A stretch of 64,000 bases of DNA, taken from positions 1 to 64,000 of the forward strand of contig JAUIJE010000005.1 in the NCBI GenBank assembly GCA_030431455.1. Reading direction: 5' to 3'. The position numbers and the translations under genes were made by a program. The DNA is from a bacterium (lineage in GTDB: Bacteria > Myxococcota > UBA727 > JAUIJE01). The notes under the pieces are model-generated. The model saw only the letters and a program-made list of their open reading frames with translations. It did no database searches and was not told the origin of the DNA. Positions 11,347-18,630 of this stretch are shown here, piece by piece (positions within the stretch are counted from its first letter, which is position 1; the number at the start of each line of letters is the position of its first letter).

Positions 11347-12206
11347 GAACGGGCCTCATCATGCAATGCCATTTGGCGGCCGGCCTGGGACGCGGCCCGG
11401 GTCCGTTCGCGGTGGCCCCGGGCGTGGGTGGCCCGCCCGCGCAGCCTGCGCTTGCCCGCGGGGGAGTCCGCCACCGGCTCGTCGTAGCGCGGGGACAGGT
11501 CGTGCTCGGGCAACACATGAGACAATGGAGCATAGCGACCGAACATATGCCGCTGCACGGTGATGCACAGCTCCTGCTCAAGAGCCTCGTGGCGGGCCAC
11601 GTCGGCCCGCACCGCCACCGGGAGGGGCAATGGCCGGGGCGCGCTTTTTTCGGTCAACACAATGACACTGGTCTCGTGCTCCTCGGCGGCCAACGCCACC
11701 CGGCGCAGCCCCACGAGCACCCGGGACAGGTCAAACCCGCGCAGGTCGAGGATCACCCCCGCGAACACCCCGCTCTTGAGGCTGCGCACACACAGCCGGA
11801 GCCGATCCTCGGGGGGGGCATGCACGAGCAGCAGACGCGACAGAGGCACCGACAACTGTCGCAATGCATAGGCACACAAGGGCGCATCGGGGAGGGTGAG
11901 CAAAAAGCGGCGCGGCATGTGGGCCAAGGCGAGCCTCGCCAATGTCAACGCAAGCGAAAACGCCCCCTGCCCCACCTCGGCGCACAGCTCGGTGACCCGA
12001 CCGGGCAACAACAACGTCTCGGTCAAAGACGGGGGCGCGTCCCGGCCGAAGGCGGGCGTGCGGTCCTCGGCGAGCGCGAGGGGCAACGACGGCATCTGGT
12101 CTTTGAGCAACGCGAGCAAGGCCGCCCCCTGGCGCTCCTGGTCTTCGCGGTGGGCGGCAAAGATGTCCTCGGCCTGCTCGGCCCAAGCAGCGTGGATGTG
12201 CCCCAT
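11343..12206 (-). CDS. imuA: ImuA-like, RecA-related SOS mutagenesis protein
   Basis: ImuA is a RecA/SulA-like protein that works with ImuB and DnaE2 in damage-induced mutagenesis. The 287-residue product follows the family pattern: an N-terminal LLPGRVTELCAEVGQGAFSL segment where RecA has its P-loop (the P-loop lysine is missing here), then GVILDLRGFDLSR and EEHETSVIVLTEKS like the RecA core strands. The ATG at 12206 has GGAG about nine bases upstream. A LexA-type palindrome lies 46 bases before the start, which supports SOS control. The assignment rests mainly on the pairing with imuB. Confidence 0.8.
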   Translation of the reverse strand: MGHIHAAWAEQAEDIFAAHREDQERQGAALLALLKDQMPSLPLALAEDRTPAFGRDAPPSLTETLLLPGRVTELCAEVGQGAFSLALTLARLALAHMPRRFLLTLPDAPLCAYALRQLSVPLSRLLLVHAPPEDRLRLCVRSLKSGVFAGVILDLRGFDLSRVLVGLRRVALAAEEHETSVIVLTEKSAPRPLPLPVAVRADVARHEALEQELCITVQRHMFGRYAPLSHVLPEHDLSPRYDEPVADSPAGKRRLRGRATHARGHRERTRAASQAGRQMALHDEARS

Positions 12207-12251
12207 CTGACCTGTCTCCGGCTTGGGCGTGACCGCCCATCGATCACCCTA

Positions 12252-12267
12252 CTGAACATCCGTTCAG
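12252..12267 (-). promoter_or_regulatory. LexA-type operator upstream of imuA-imuB
   Basis: CTGAACATCCGTTCAG is a perfect 6-bp inverted repeat with a 4-bp spacer. On the plus strand it matches the published Myxococcus xanthus LexA motif CTRHAMRYBYGTTCAGS at every position except the last. It also contains GAAC-N4-GTTC, the core of the Gram-positive SOS box. On the minus strand it lies between a possible -35 TTTTGC and -10 TAGGGT, 17 nt apart, where LexA would block RNA polymerase. Confidence 0.8.
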
Positions 12268-12466
12268 AGCAAAAGCCAGTTGCGTTTTGCACACCCCAGA
12301 CACACCCCCGAGCGGGGGAAAAGGTGTGGTTCACACCATTTAACCCCTTGAAAAGATTCGATTTCGCGACATCCGTGTCGTGACCTTTGACCAGATGGGG
12401 CCGGATCTTTTGGAATGATTTTGCGGGTCTAGGCGGGGGGCGGGCCACGGCGCAACGCGGCAAAAC

Positions 12467-12482
12467 TGGCAAGGCACTTGCT
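12467..12482 (+). promoter_or_regulatory. Sigma54-type (-24/-12) promoter candidate
   Basis: TGGCAAGGCACTTGCT keeps GG and GC exactly ten bases apart and differs from the consensus TGGCAC-N5-TTGCA at two positions. Transcription would start near 12493 and leave a leader of about 260 nt before the gene at 12753. The rest of the 485-base spacer 12268-12752 holds no gene; it has small hairpins at 12325-12339 (GGTGTG/CACACC) and about 12538-12551 (CCGAAG/CTTCGG). Confidence 0.5.
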
Positions 12483-12752
12483 CAATAGAACAGCAGACGG
12501 TCCTCGGGCGCGCAAACACCCCCAAGGAACCACACCCCGAAGTGCTTCGGTGCTTCACCCCGCGCGCCCGAGGGCCGGCCTCTTTTCGGCGGGCCTGGTG
12601 CCCGCCGTTGCCTTGTGGGGCCCGCGATGCCGCGTGAGGTCTCGGCTGCTGCCTGCACACCGCAGTGGTCGTCGAGCACCCGGGCTCGCATTCAGCATTT
12701 TCACAGCCGAAATCGGCGCCTTTGCGATAGACACAGGCCTGAGGAGGTTTCG

Positions 12753-13547
12753 ATGCCGATTTCCAATTCCCAAAGCGCTGCCCGCTTCCGCCAAAACATC
12801 CAGCTCGCCCAGCAGAACCTGGGGACCCGCGGGGCCGACGTCACCCACGCCGAGGTGAAAAGCGCGCTGAACGAACTGAGCCAAGCCACCGACCTCTCCG
12901 GCGCCGAGAAGGCCCAGCTCGCCCAAGAGGCGCTCTCCCAGCTGAGCCAACGGGGCGTGCGCCTCGGACTCGGCTCCGCCGACGCCCTGTCGAACTTCAT
13001 CAAAGAGCGTTCGCTCGAGGGCGGCAACCCCGCCACCTTCACCAACAACGCGATGTCGATCCGCATCTCCAACGCCCTGGAGGGCCAGGTCGATGCCCTC
13101 GGCTCCGCCGCCGACCGCCTCGCCACCGCGATGAAACAAGCCAAGGGCGGCAACGTCGACCCCGCGGCGATCAACGAAGTCAAGACCGCCCTCGCCGGCC
13201 TCACCGGCGACTTCGGCATCGGCAACGACATCAACCAGCTCATGAAGGGCGGCCAGCACAGCCTGAGCGGCGGCGAGGTCAGCACCCTGCGCAGCATGTT
13301 CGCGGGTGCCCAGCAAGCGGCCCAGTCGCTCTCCGACCAACTCAACGTGTCCAAAGGCGGCGGCGCCGACGTGCCCGCGACCATGGCCGCCCTCGACCAG
13401 ATCGTCGGGGACCTCGAGGGCCAACGCAGCGTGCTGCTCGAGTCCGCGACCCCGGGCGCGATCGACACCGCCCCCACCCTCGGGGGTGGCAAGGGCCGCG
13501 GCGTCAGCGCCCCCGACCGGGGCGAGGTCTCCGGCTGGATCAACTGA
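12753..13547 (+). CDS. Helical cytoplasmic protein, hypothetical
   Basis: I do not recognise this 264-residue protein. The ATG at 12753 follows a strong GAGGAGG ribosome site 5 nt upstream; an in-frame upstream extension to 12615 lacks one. The product is Ala/Gln/Ser-rich and almost wholly helical (QNIQLAQQNLG, LSQATDLSGAEKAQLAQEAL), without Cys, signal peptide or membrane segment. The last 35 residues are Gly/Pro-rich and flexible, ending GEVSGWIN. It is the first gene of a three-gene set with the duplicated-domain protein at 13607 and the ATP-grasp protein at 14138, behind a sigma54-like promoter. It could be a structural, secreted or substrate protein; the sequence does not decide. Confidence 0.75.
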   Translation: MPISNSQSAARFRQNIQLAQQNLGTRGADVTHAEVKSALNELSQATDLSGAEKAQLAQEALSQLSQRGVRLGLGSADALSNFIKERSLEGGNPATFTNNAMSIRISNALEGQVDALGSAADRLATAMKQAKGGNVDPAAINEVKTALAGLTGDFGIGNDINQLMKGGQHSLSGGEVSTLRSMFAGAQQAAQSLSDQLNVSKGGGADVPATMAALDQIVGDLEGQRSVLLESATPGAIDTAPTLGGGKGRGVSAPDRGEVSGWIN

Positions 13548-13568
13548 ACACACCAACACACAGACACG

Positions 13569-13593
13569 CTGCGCCGCCCTCGAGGCGGCGCAG
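13569..13593 (+). promoter_or_regulatory. RNA hairpin directly before a ribosome binding site
   Basis: CTGCGCCGCC and GGCGGCGCAG form a perfect 10-bp stem with a five-base loop, 13 bases before the ATG at 13607. There is no T tract, so it is unlikely to be a terminator. It lies between the first and second gene of the 12.7-15.2 kb set and may shape mRNA processing or relative expression. Confidence 0.6.
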
Positions 13594-13606
13594 TCGCGAG
13601 GACACC

Positions 13607-14095
13607 ATGACCGAACCGATGTGGGGCAAGGCCGAAGTCGAGGCCGCTATTCAGTATTTCAACAACACCGACCAAGTCTCCGATGGCGACCGCCAGGGCC
13701 TGGCCAAGCTCGCGGTGCGCTTCGACCGCTTCGCGGCCATGGTCGACGACGGGAAGATCCAGGCCGGAGAGCCGCGCCAGCTCGCGGACACGTTCTTGAA
13801 GACCGCCCAGGCGTGGTTCGAGAAGAACCCCTCGGTGAAAAAAGACAAAGACCTGGTCTGGACCACGGCCAAGGTCGAAAAAGCCATCCTCTACTTCAAC
13901 GACACCGACGCGGTGCCGGCGACGGACAAGGACGGGATGAAAAAACTCATCGGCGAGTTCAAGGCGTTCGAAGCCGCGATCCAAGGCGGCTGGGTCGAGG
14001 ACGGGCCGGCCAAGGAGCTGGCGGACGCGTTCTTGAAACGCAGCCAAGAGTGGTTCGACGAAAACCCCGCGTTCCAGAAGCTGTACAAAGCCTGA
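13607..14095 (+). CDS. Protein of two tandem ~73-residue domains, hypothetical
   Basis: The 162-residue product consists of an internal duplication: residues 6-78 and 85-158 align end to end. Shared features are a leading Trp, a VExAIxYFNxTD segment, a central helix with FxxF/FxxA, an LADxFLK segment and a closing WFxxNP. It is acidic, soluble and lacks a signal peptide. I know no family with this pattern. ATG 13607 has GAGG six bases upstream and a hairpin before it. The ATP-grasp gene starts 42 bp downstream, so the protein may be a partner or substrate of that ligase (inference). Confidence 0.8.
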   Translation: MTEPMWGKAEVEAAIQYFNNTDQVSDGDRQGLAKLAVRFDRFAAMVDDGKIQAGEPRQLADTFLKTAQAWFEKNPSVKKDKDLVWTTAKVEKAILYFNDTDAVPATDKDGMKKLIGEFKAFEAAIQGGWVEDGPAKELADAFLKRSQEWFDENPAFQKLYKA

Positions 14096-14137
14096 GCCCC
14101 GACGACGGCACGACGACCGAGGAGCCAAGGAGGGCGT

Positions 14138-15214
14138 GTGCCCCGCGCGGTGGTCATCTACGACCGAGACTTCGGCAACATCTTTGACCGGCACGGCAAA
14201 GACGCCCACCCGGTCAGCGAAAAAAAAGAGGTCGTCGAGGACAGCAACGACGCCGGCCCCATTGCGCAAGCATTGGAGAAGGCCGGCTACGACGTGACCA
14301 TCATGGCCCTCGACGAGGGCTACATGGCCCAGCTGGTGTCATTGGGGCAGAGCCGGCCGGACCTGGTGTTCAACCTTTGTGACTCGCTGGCCGGCGACCC
14401 CCGCCTGGCCCACGTCGTGCCCGCGCTGCTCGACGGGTACGGGGTGCCCTACACCGGGGCCGCGGCCGAGGGGCTGTCACTCACCAAGCGCAAACACGAC
14501 GTGAAGGCGGTGCTCGCCCGCGAAGGCCTGCCCACCCCGCGCTACCAGGTGCTGTACGAGCACGAGGACCCGGCCGCGGTCGCGCTCGAGATTGTGCCCC
14601 CGGTGATCCTCAAGCTCACCGGCGAACACGCCTCGGTGGGCCTGCTGCAAAAAAACGTGTGCTGGACCCAAGCGGAGATGGCGGCCCGGGCGCGCGAGCT
14701 GTTTGACGAGTACCACCAGACGATCCTCGTCGAGGAGTTCGTCGACGGGCGCGAGTTTTATGTGTCGTCGGTGGGCGAGCCGCTGCAGCCCATGCCGTTC
14801 ATGGAGCAGAAGTTCGACCACTTGCCGGACGGGTTTTTGTCCATCCGCACCTTCGACACGAAGTGGTTCGACATGCCGGGCGTGGGGGGCGATCACCGGC
14901 CGCGCCACGACGACGAACGGTGGAGCCAACCCATCGCCAAGCGCCACCCGGTGACGCCGTTTTGGGGCCGCATCGAGCAGATTGAAAAAATCGGCGCGCG
15001 GGCCCTCGAGGTGTGCGGGGGCCGCGACTGGGGACGGGTCGATTTCCGCCTCGACCGCGGGGGGGTGCCGATGGTGATCGACGTGACCCCCAACTCGTAC
15101 CTGCACCCGAACACGCCGTGCGCCATCGCCGCCCGCCACATCGGCATCTCCTACGACGACCTCGTCAAACGCATCGCCGAGGCCGCGCTCTCCCGGTCCC
15201 GCGAGGCCGCTTGA
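14138..15214 (+). CDS. ATP-grasp ligase of the D-Ala-D-Ala ligase type, divergent
   Basis: The 358-residue product has the fold order of D-alanine-D-alanine ligase: an N-terminal Rossmann-like part (LVFNLCDSLAGDPRLAHVVP, GVPYTGAAAEGLSLTKRKHDVK), the ATP-grasp lysine strand PPVILKLTGEHASVGLLQ, the adenine loop TILVEEFVDGREFYVS and a C-terminal metal site. There GRVDFRLD is followed by VIDVTPNSYL, where classical ligases have an E-V-N-T/P pattern, so the metal Glu is Asp and the Asn is Thr. It is not near mur genes. An amide-forming role on a small molecule or peptide is likely, with the substrate unknown. GTG 14138 follows AAGGAGG; GTG 14136 is out of frame. Confidence 0.85.
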   Translation: MPRAVVIYDRDFGNIFDRHGKDAHPVSEKKEVVEDSNDAGPIAQALEKAGYDVTIMALDEGYMAQLVSLGQSRPDLVFNLCDSLAGDPRLAHVVPALLDGYGVPYTGAAAEGLSLTKRKHDVKAVLAREGLPTPRYQVLYEHEDPAAVALEIVPPVILKLTGEHASVGLLQKNVCWTQAEMAARARELFDEYHQTILVEEFVDGREFYVSSVGEPLQPMPFMEQKFDHLPDGFLSIRTFDTKWFDMPGVGGDHRPRHDDERWSQPIAKRHPVTPFWGRIEQIEKIGARALEVCGGRDWGRVDFRLDRGGVPMVIDVTPNSYLHPNTPCAIAARHIGISYDDLVKRIAEAALSRSREAA

Positions 15215-15234
15215 TCACCAGGGCGTGCGCCGCC

Positions 15235-15552
15235 TCAACGGTGCCGGTGCCGATGTCGGGCGCTGCGGTTGCGCTCGTCGAACCCGCGCATGCCATGCCG
15301 CCTCTGAAACGTGAGCGCGCTCTTCACCAACCCCACGACCAGCACGAACGACACCGGAAAAGCCCACAAGTGCAGCCAGGATCCACCCCCGACCACCTGC
15401 GCCACGCCGAACCCACCGCCGCCGACCAGGACCACGAGCAGCAACACCACCAACAGCTTGTTCAACGTTTCGTGGACTTCAAACGACAGCTCGCCGGAGC
15501 GCCCGTCCTGGACGGGCCGCGGCTTTTTTTGGGCACGATGGGGCGCGGGCAT
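15235..15552 (-). CDS. Small membrane protein with two helices, hypothetical
   Basis: A 105-residue protein with two hydrophobic helices (LNKLLVVLLLVVLVGGGGFG and WLHLWAFPVSFVLVVGLV) and a strongly basic C-terminus ending in alternating Arg-His. The loop between the helices is short, so both ends probably face the cytoplasm. No known family was recognised. It is convergent with the ATP-grasp gene and divergent from the oxoamine synthase gene; the 73-bp divergent spacer must hold promoters for both. Confidence 0.65.
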   Translation of the reverse strand: MPAPHRAQKKPRPVQDGRSGELSFEVHETLNKLLVVLLLVVLVGGGGFGVAQVVGGGSWLHLWAFPVSFVLVVGLVKSALTFQRRHGMRGFDERNRSARHRHRHR

Positions 15553-15625
15553 TCGCCCACGTTAGGGCCGCCCGGCCGTATGGCAACCCTGATCCCCCAA
15601 CCCGCCCCGCTTGATAGGAACCCTC

Positions 15626-16909
15626 ATGGCCGACGTCTTTGACCAGCTGATCGACACCACCCTGGGCCCCAAAAACGCGGTGGTGCAAGACCTCGTCGCC
15701 CGGGGGCAGCTGTACGACCGCGTCGCCACCGACATCGACGGCCGCATGGTCAAGGTCGACGGCAAATGGCTCGCCGACTTCGCGTCCTGCAACTACCTCG
15801 GCCTCGACCTGAACGACAAAGTCATCCGCGCGGTGGAGCCCGGCCTGAAAAAATGGGGCACCCACCCGTCGTGGGCCCGCCTCGCGTGTAGCCCCGTGCT
15901 CTACGAGGAGCTGGAGCAAAAACTCGCCGCCGTGCTCGGCACCGAAGATTGCCTGGTGCTGCCCACGATTTCGCTCATCGCCATCGGGCTCATCCCCGCC
16001 CTCACCAACAAAAAGAGCATCATCTTCGCCGACAAGTTCGTGCATAAGGTCAACCACGACGGGTGCCGCCTCGCCCGCGACATGGGCGCGACCCTCAAGA
16101 GCTTCCGCCACGACGAGCTCGCGGACCTCGAGGCCCAACTGCAACAAGCCGGCGACTACGAGACCCGCCTCATCGTCATCGACGGCGTGCTCAGTGTCAC
16201 CGGCCGCACCCCCAACCTCCCCGACATCACCGCCCTCGCCCGCAAGTACGATGCGATCTTGTACATCGACGACGCCCACGGCTTCGGCGTCATCGGCGAG
16301 CGCCCCACCGCCGAGCGGCCCTACGGCCACCGCGGCAACGGCGTGGTCCGCCACTTTGACCTCGGGTACGACAACATCATCTACGTGGCGGGCATGTCCA
16401 AGGCCTACTCGTCGCTGGCCGCGTTCATCGCTTGCCCCACCAAGATCAAGACCCTGCTCAAGTGCAACGTCACCAGCTACATTGTGTCGGGGCCGGTCCC
16501 GGTGGCGAGCCTGATCACGTCCTTGGTCGGCCTCGAGGTCAACGACGACGAGGGCGACGCCCTGCGCGACCGCTTGTTTGGCTACACCGCGGACATCATC
16601 GACGCCTACCGCGCGCGGGGCATCCGCACCGACAACGACAACCTCTTCCCCATCGTGTCCGCGTACGTGGGCGCGGCCGAGACGGTGCTGCGCGGGGGCC
16701 AGCTGCTGTTCGACGAGGGCATCTACGTGACGCTGCAGGCCTATCCGCTCGTGCCCCAGGACAAGGGCGTGCTCCGGGCCACCCCCACCGCGGCCAACAC
16801 CCAAAAAGAGGTGCAACACCTCATCGACGCGATGGAGCGCACCCACCACGCCCTGCGCCAAGAAGGGTTCGCGCTGCCCGGTTCGTCAGCTGCAGAATCG
16901 TCGAACTGA
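15626..16909 (+). CDS. Alpha-oxoamine synthase family PLP enzyme
   Basis: A 427-residue aminotransferase class I/II fold enzyme that would condense an amino acid with an acyl thioester and lose CO2, as do 8-amino-7-oxononanoate synthase, 2-amino-3-ketobutyrate ligase and serine palmitoyltransferase. It shows FASCNYLGLDL, a glycine/His-rich substrate region, IDDAHGFGVIG with the PLP ring aspartate, and the PLP lysine in GMSKAYSS (K259). No other biotin genes are near. The partner gene overlaps the stop by one base and encodes an acyl-CoA dehydrogenase-GNAT fusion, so a lipid or secondary-metabolite role is more likely than biotin synthesis. ATG 15626 has AGGA six bases upstream. Confidence 0.88.
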   Translation: MADVFDQLIDTTLGPKNAVVQDLVARGQLYDRVATDIDGRMVKVDGKWLADFASCNYLGLDLNDKVIRAVEPGLKKWGTHPSWARLACSPVLYEELEQKLAAVLGTEDCLVLPTISLIAIGLIPALTNKKSIIFADKFVHKVNHDGCRLARDMGATLKSFRHDELADLEAQLQQAGDYETRLIVIDGVLSVTGRTPNLPDITALARKYDAILYIDDAHGFGVIGERPTAERPYGHRGNGVVRHFDLGYDNIIYVAGMSKAYSSLAAFIACPTKIKTLLKCNVTSYIVSGPVPVASLITSLVGLEVNDDEGDALRDRLFGYTADIIDAYRARGIRTDNDNLFPIVSAYVGAAETVLRGGQLLFDEGIYVTLQAYPLVPQDKGVLRATPTAANTQKEVQHLIDAMERTHHALRQEGFALPGSSAAESSN

Positions 16910-18612
16910 TGGTCCCGGCCCCGTTTGTTCCCCTGTTCGACCGGTACCGCACCCTCGGGGCGGAGCTGGTGGCGCCCACCGTACAAGCCCGGGACGCGGC
17001 CTACGCCTTTGGGCGCGACGCCTTCGCCGCCCTTGGCCAGGCCGGCCTCTTTCGCCTGCCTGTGCCCCAGGGCTGCGGGGGCGCGGGACAAGGCATGGGG
17101 GCGTTCGCCGCGGCCATCTGTGGCCTCGCCGCGGGCTCGGGCGACCTCGGCTTTGGGGTCTCGCTCGTCGCGCACCAGGTGGGCATCTCCGCCCTGGTCG
17201 AGCACGGCAGCCCCGACGTGCACGCCCGCGTGCTTTCTGACCTGCTCGACGGGAACAAGCTCATCGGGGTGGTCAACGCCGAGCGCGGCGCGGGCACCGA
17301 CCTGCTCGGGCTCCGCTCCCGGGCCACGCCCACCGACGACGGCTTTGTGCTCCAGGCCAAAAAGCGCCGGGTCACCAATGTCTCGGAAGCGGACTGGATG
17401 CTGGTCTCGGCCCGGCGCACAGACCTCGAAGCCAAACGCGCGGTGAACATCTACCTCGTCGACAAAACCGGGGCCCGGACCTTCACCCGCCCCGCCCACG
17501 ACCTGAACGCGCTGCGCACCTCCCCCACCGGCGACCTCGTGGCCTGGCGCCAACCCTTGCCCACCTGGGCCGAGGTGGGCACGCCGGGGTCGGGGCTTTT
17601 GCAGTTCAAGACCATGTTCTCGACCGAACGCATCTGGTGCGCGTTTTTGTACCTCGCCGCCATCGAGCGGGCCCTGGCGCGCGGGCTCGCGTTCGTGCAG
17701 GAGCGGCGACAGTTCGGCCGGCCCATCGGCACCAACCAATACGTGCAAGAGCGCATCGTGCAGATGGAGGTCGCGCGCGACACGTTGAGCGCGCTGCTCT
17801 GGCGCACCGTCGAGCAATACGAGCGCGGCGAGGACGTGCAAAAGAGCCTCTCGGTGGCGAAGGTGTACGGCATCGAGGCCGCGCTCAGCGCGGTCGAGCA
17901 CCTCATGCGCCTGCTCGGGGGACGCGGCCTTCTGCAAAAAGAAGGCGCGGAGAAAATGCTCCGGGACCTGCACGGCCTCGCCATCCTCGGGGGCACGGTC
18001 GAGCTGCAAAAGATGATCGTCTACCAGGAAGCGGTGAACGCCATGACCAAGCCCGCGCCCACCGACCTCGACATCAGCCTCGTCGACGTGGACGACATCG
18101 ACCCCGCCCTGGAGCGGCAACTGGTGGCCCTCACCGCCCGGGTGTTCCCCGGGCAGGAGGCGCTCGAGGGCAAGTACTACTTCGATTCCAAACCGAGCGC
18201 GGTGTGCGTGGCCCGGCGCGGCGACCAGGTGGTGGCCCTGCGGCCCATCACCCGGCGCGACGTCGACATCGGCGGCCAGACCGTGCGCATCGCGGGGGGC
18301 ATCATCCCCGCGGTGGACCCCGCCCACCGCCGACAAGGCATCGCCCGCGCGATGGTCGAGCGCATCATTCCATACTTGCAGGAGTGTGGATATGACCTCT
18401 CGCTGGCGTTCTTGTTCAACCGGGCGCCGGACGCGTTCCTGTTGCCGTTTGGGTTCGAAAAGCTGGCCGCGACCTTCCGCTACACCGACCGCACGACGGG
18501 GAACGACATCGGCGAGGGCATGCCCGCCTACGCCCGCGCGCTCACCGACGACACCCTGCTCGAGCGGCTCGAGGCCCAGGGCGTGATCCACCTCGGTCTC
18601 GGGACGTTCTAG
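16909..18612 (+). CDS. Acyl-CoA dehydrogenase fused to a GNAT acetyltransferase
   Basis: The 567-residue product joins two enzymes. Residues about 1-375 are an acyl-CoA dehydrogenase: the N-terminal helical domain (AFGRDAFAALGQAGLFRLPVP), the FAD/substrate strand region (GVVNAERGAGTDLLGLRSRA) and the C-terminal bundle (FVQERRQFGRPIGTNQYVQ, LGGRGLLQKEGAEKMLRDLHGLAILGGT). Residues about 385-567 are a GNAT domain with AGGIIPAVDPAHRRQGIARAMVE, the acetyl-CoA binding loop RRQGIA, and an Eis-like ending LPFGFEKL. The ATG overlaps the oxoamine synthase stop (TGATG), so the two are coupled. It may oxidise an acyl chain and acylate an amine in the same pathway (inference). Confidence 0.87.
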   Translation: MVPAPFVPLFDRYRTLGAELVAPTVQARDAAYAFGRDAFAALGQAGLFRLPVPQGCGGAGQGMGAFAAAICGLAAGSGDLGFGVSLVAHQVGISALVEHGSPDVHARVLSDLLDGNKLIGVVNAERGAGTDLLGLRSRATPTDDGFVLQAKKRRVTNVSEADWMLVSARRTDLEAKRAVNIYLVDKTGARTFTRPAHDLNALRTSPTGDLVAWRQPLPTWAEVGTPGSGLLQFKTMFSTERIWCAFLYLAAIERALARGLAFVQERRQFGRPIGTNQYVQERIVQMEVARDTLSALLWRTVEQYERGEDVQKSLSVAKVYGIEAALSAVEHLMRLLGGRGLLQKEGAEKMLRDLHGLAILGGTVELQKMIVYQEAVNAMTKPAPTDLDISLVDVDDIDPALERQLVALTARVFPGQEALEGKYYFDSKPSAVCVARRGDQVVALRPITRRDVDIGGQTVRIAGGIIPAVDPAHRRQGIARAMVERIIPYLQECGYDLSLAFLFNRAPDAFLLPFGFEKLAATFRYTDRTTGNDIGEGMPAYARALTDDTLLERLEAQGVIHLGLGTF

Positions 18613-18630
18613 CTGTCCACACGCGAGGGG

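Noticed and set aside
12615-12752. N-terminal extension of the gene at 12753
   Set aside because: No ribosome site at 12615, while ATG 12753 has a near-perfect one; the extra residues look non-coding.
15626-16909. Biotin gene bioF
   Set aside because: The fold fits, but no other biotin gene is near and the coupled partner is an acyl-CoA dehydrogenase-GNAT fusion; the specific name is not justified.
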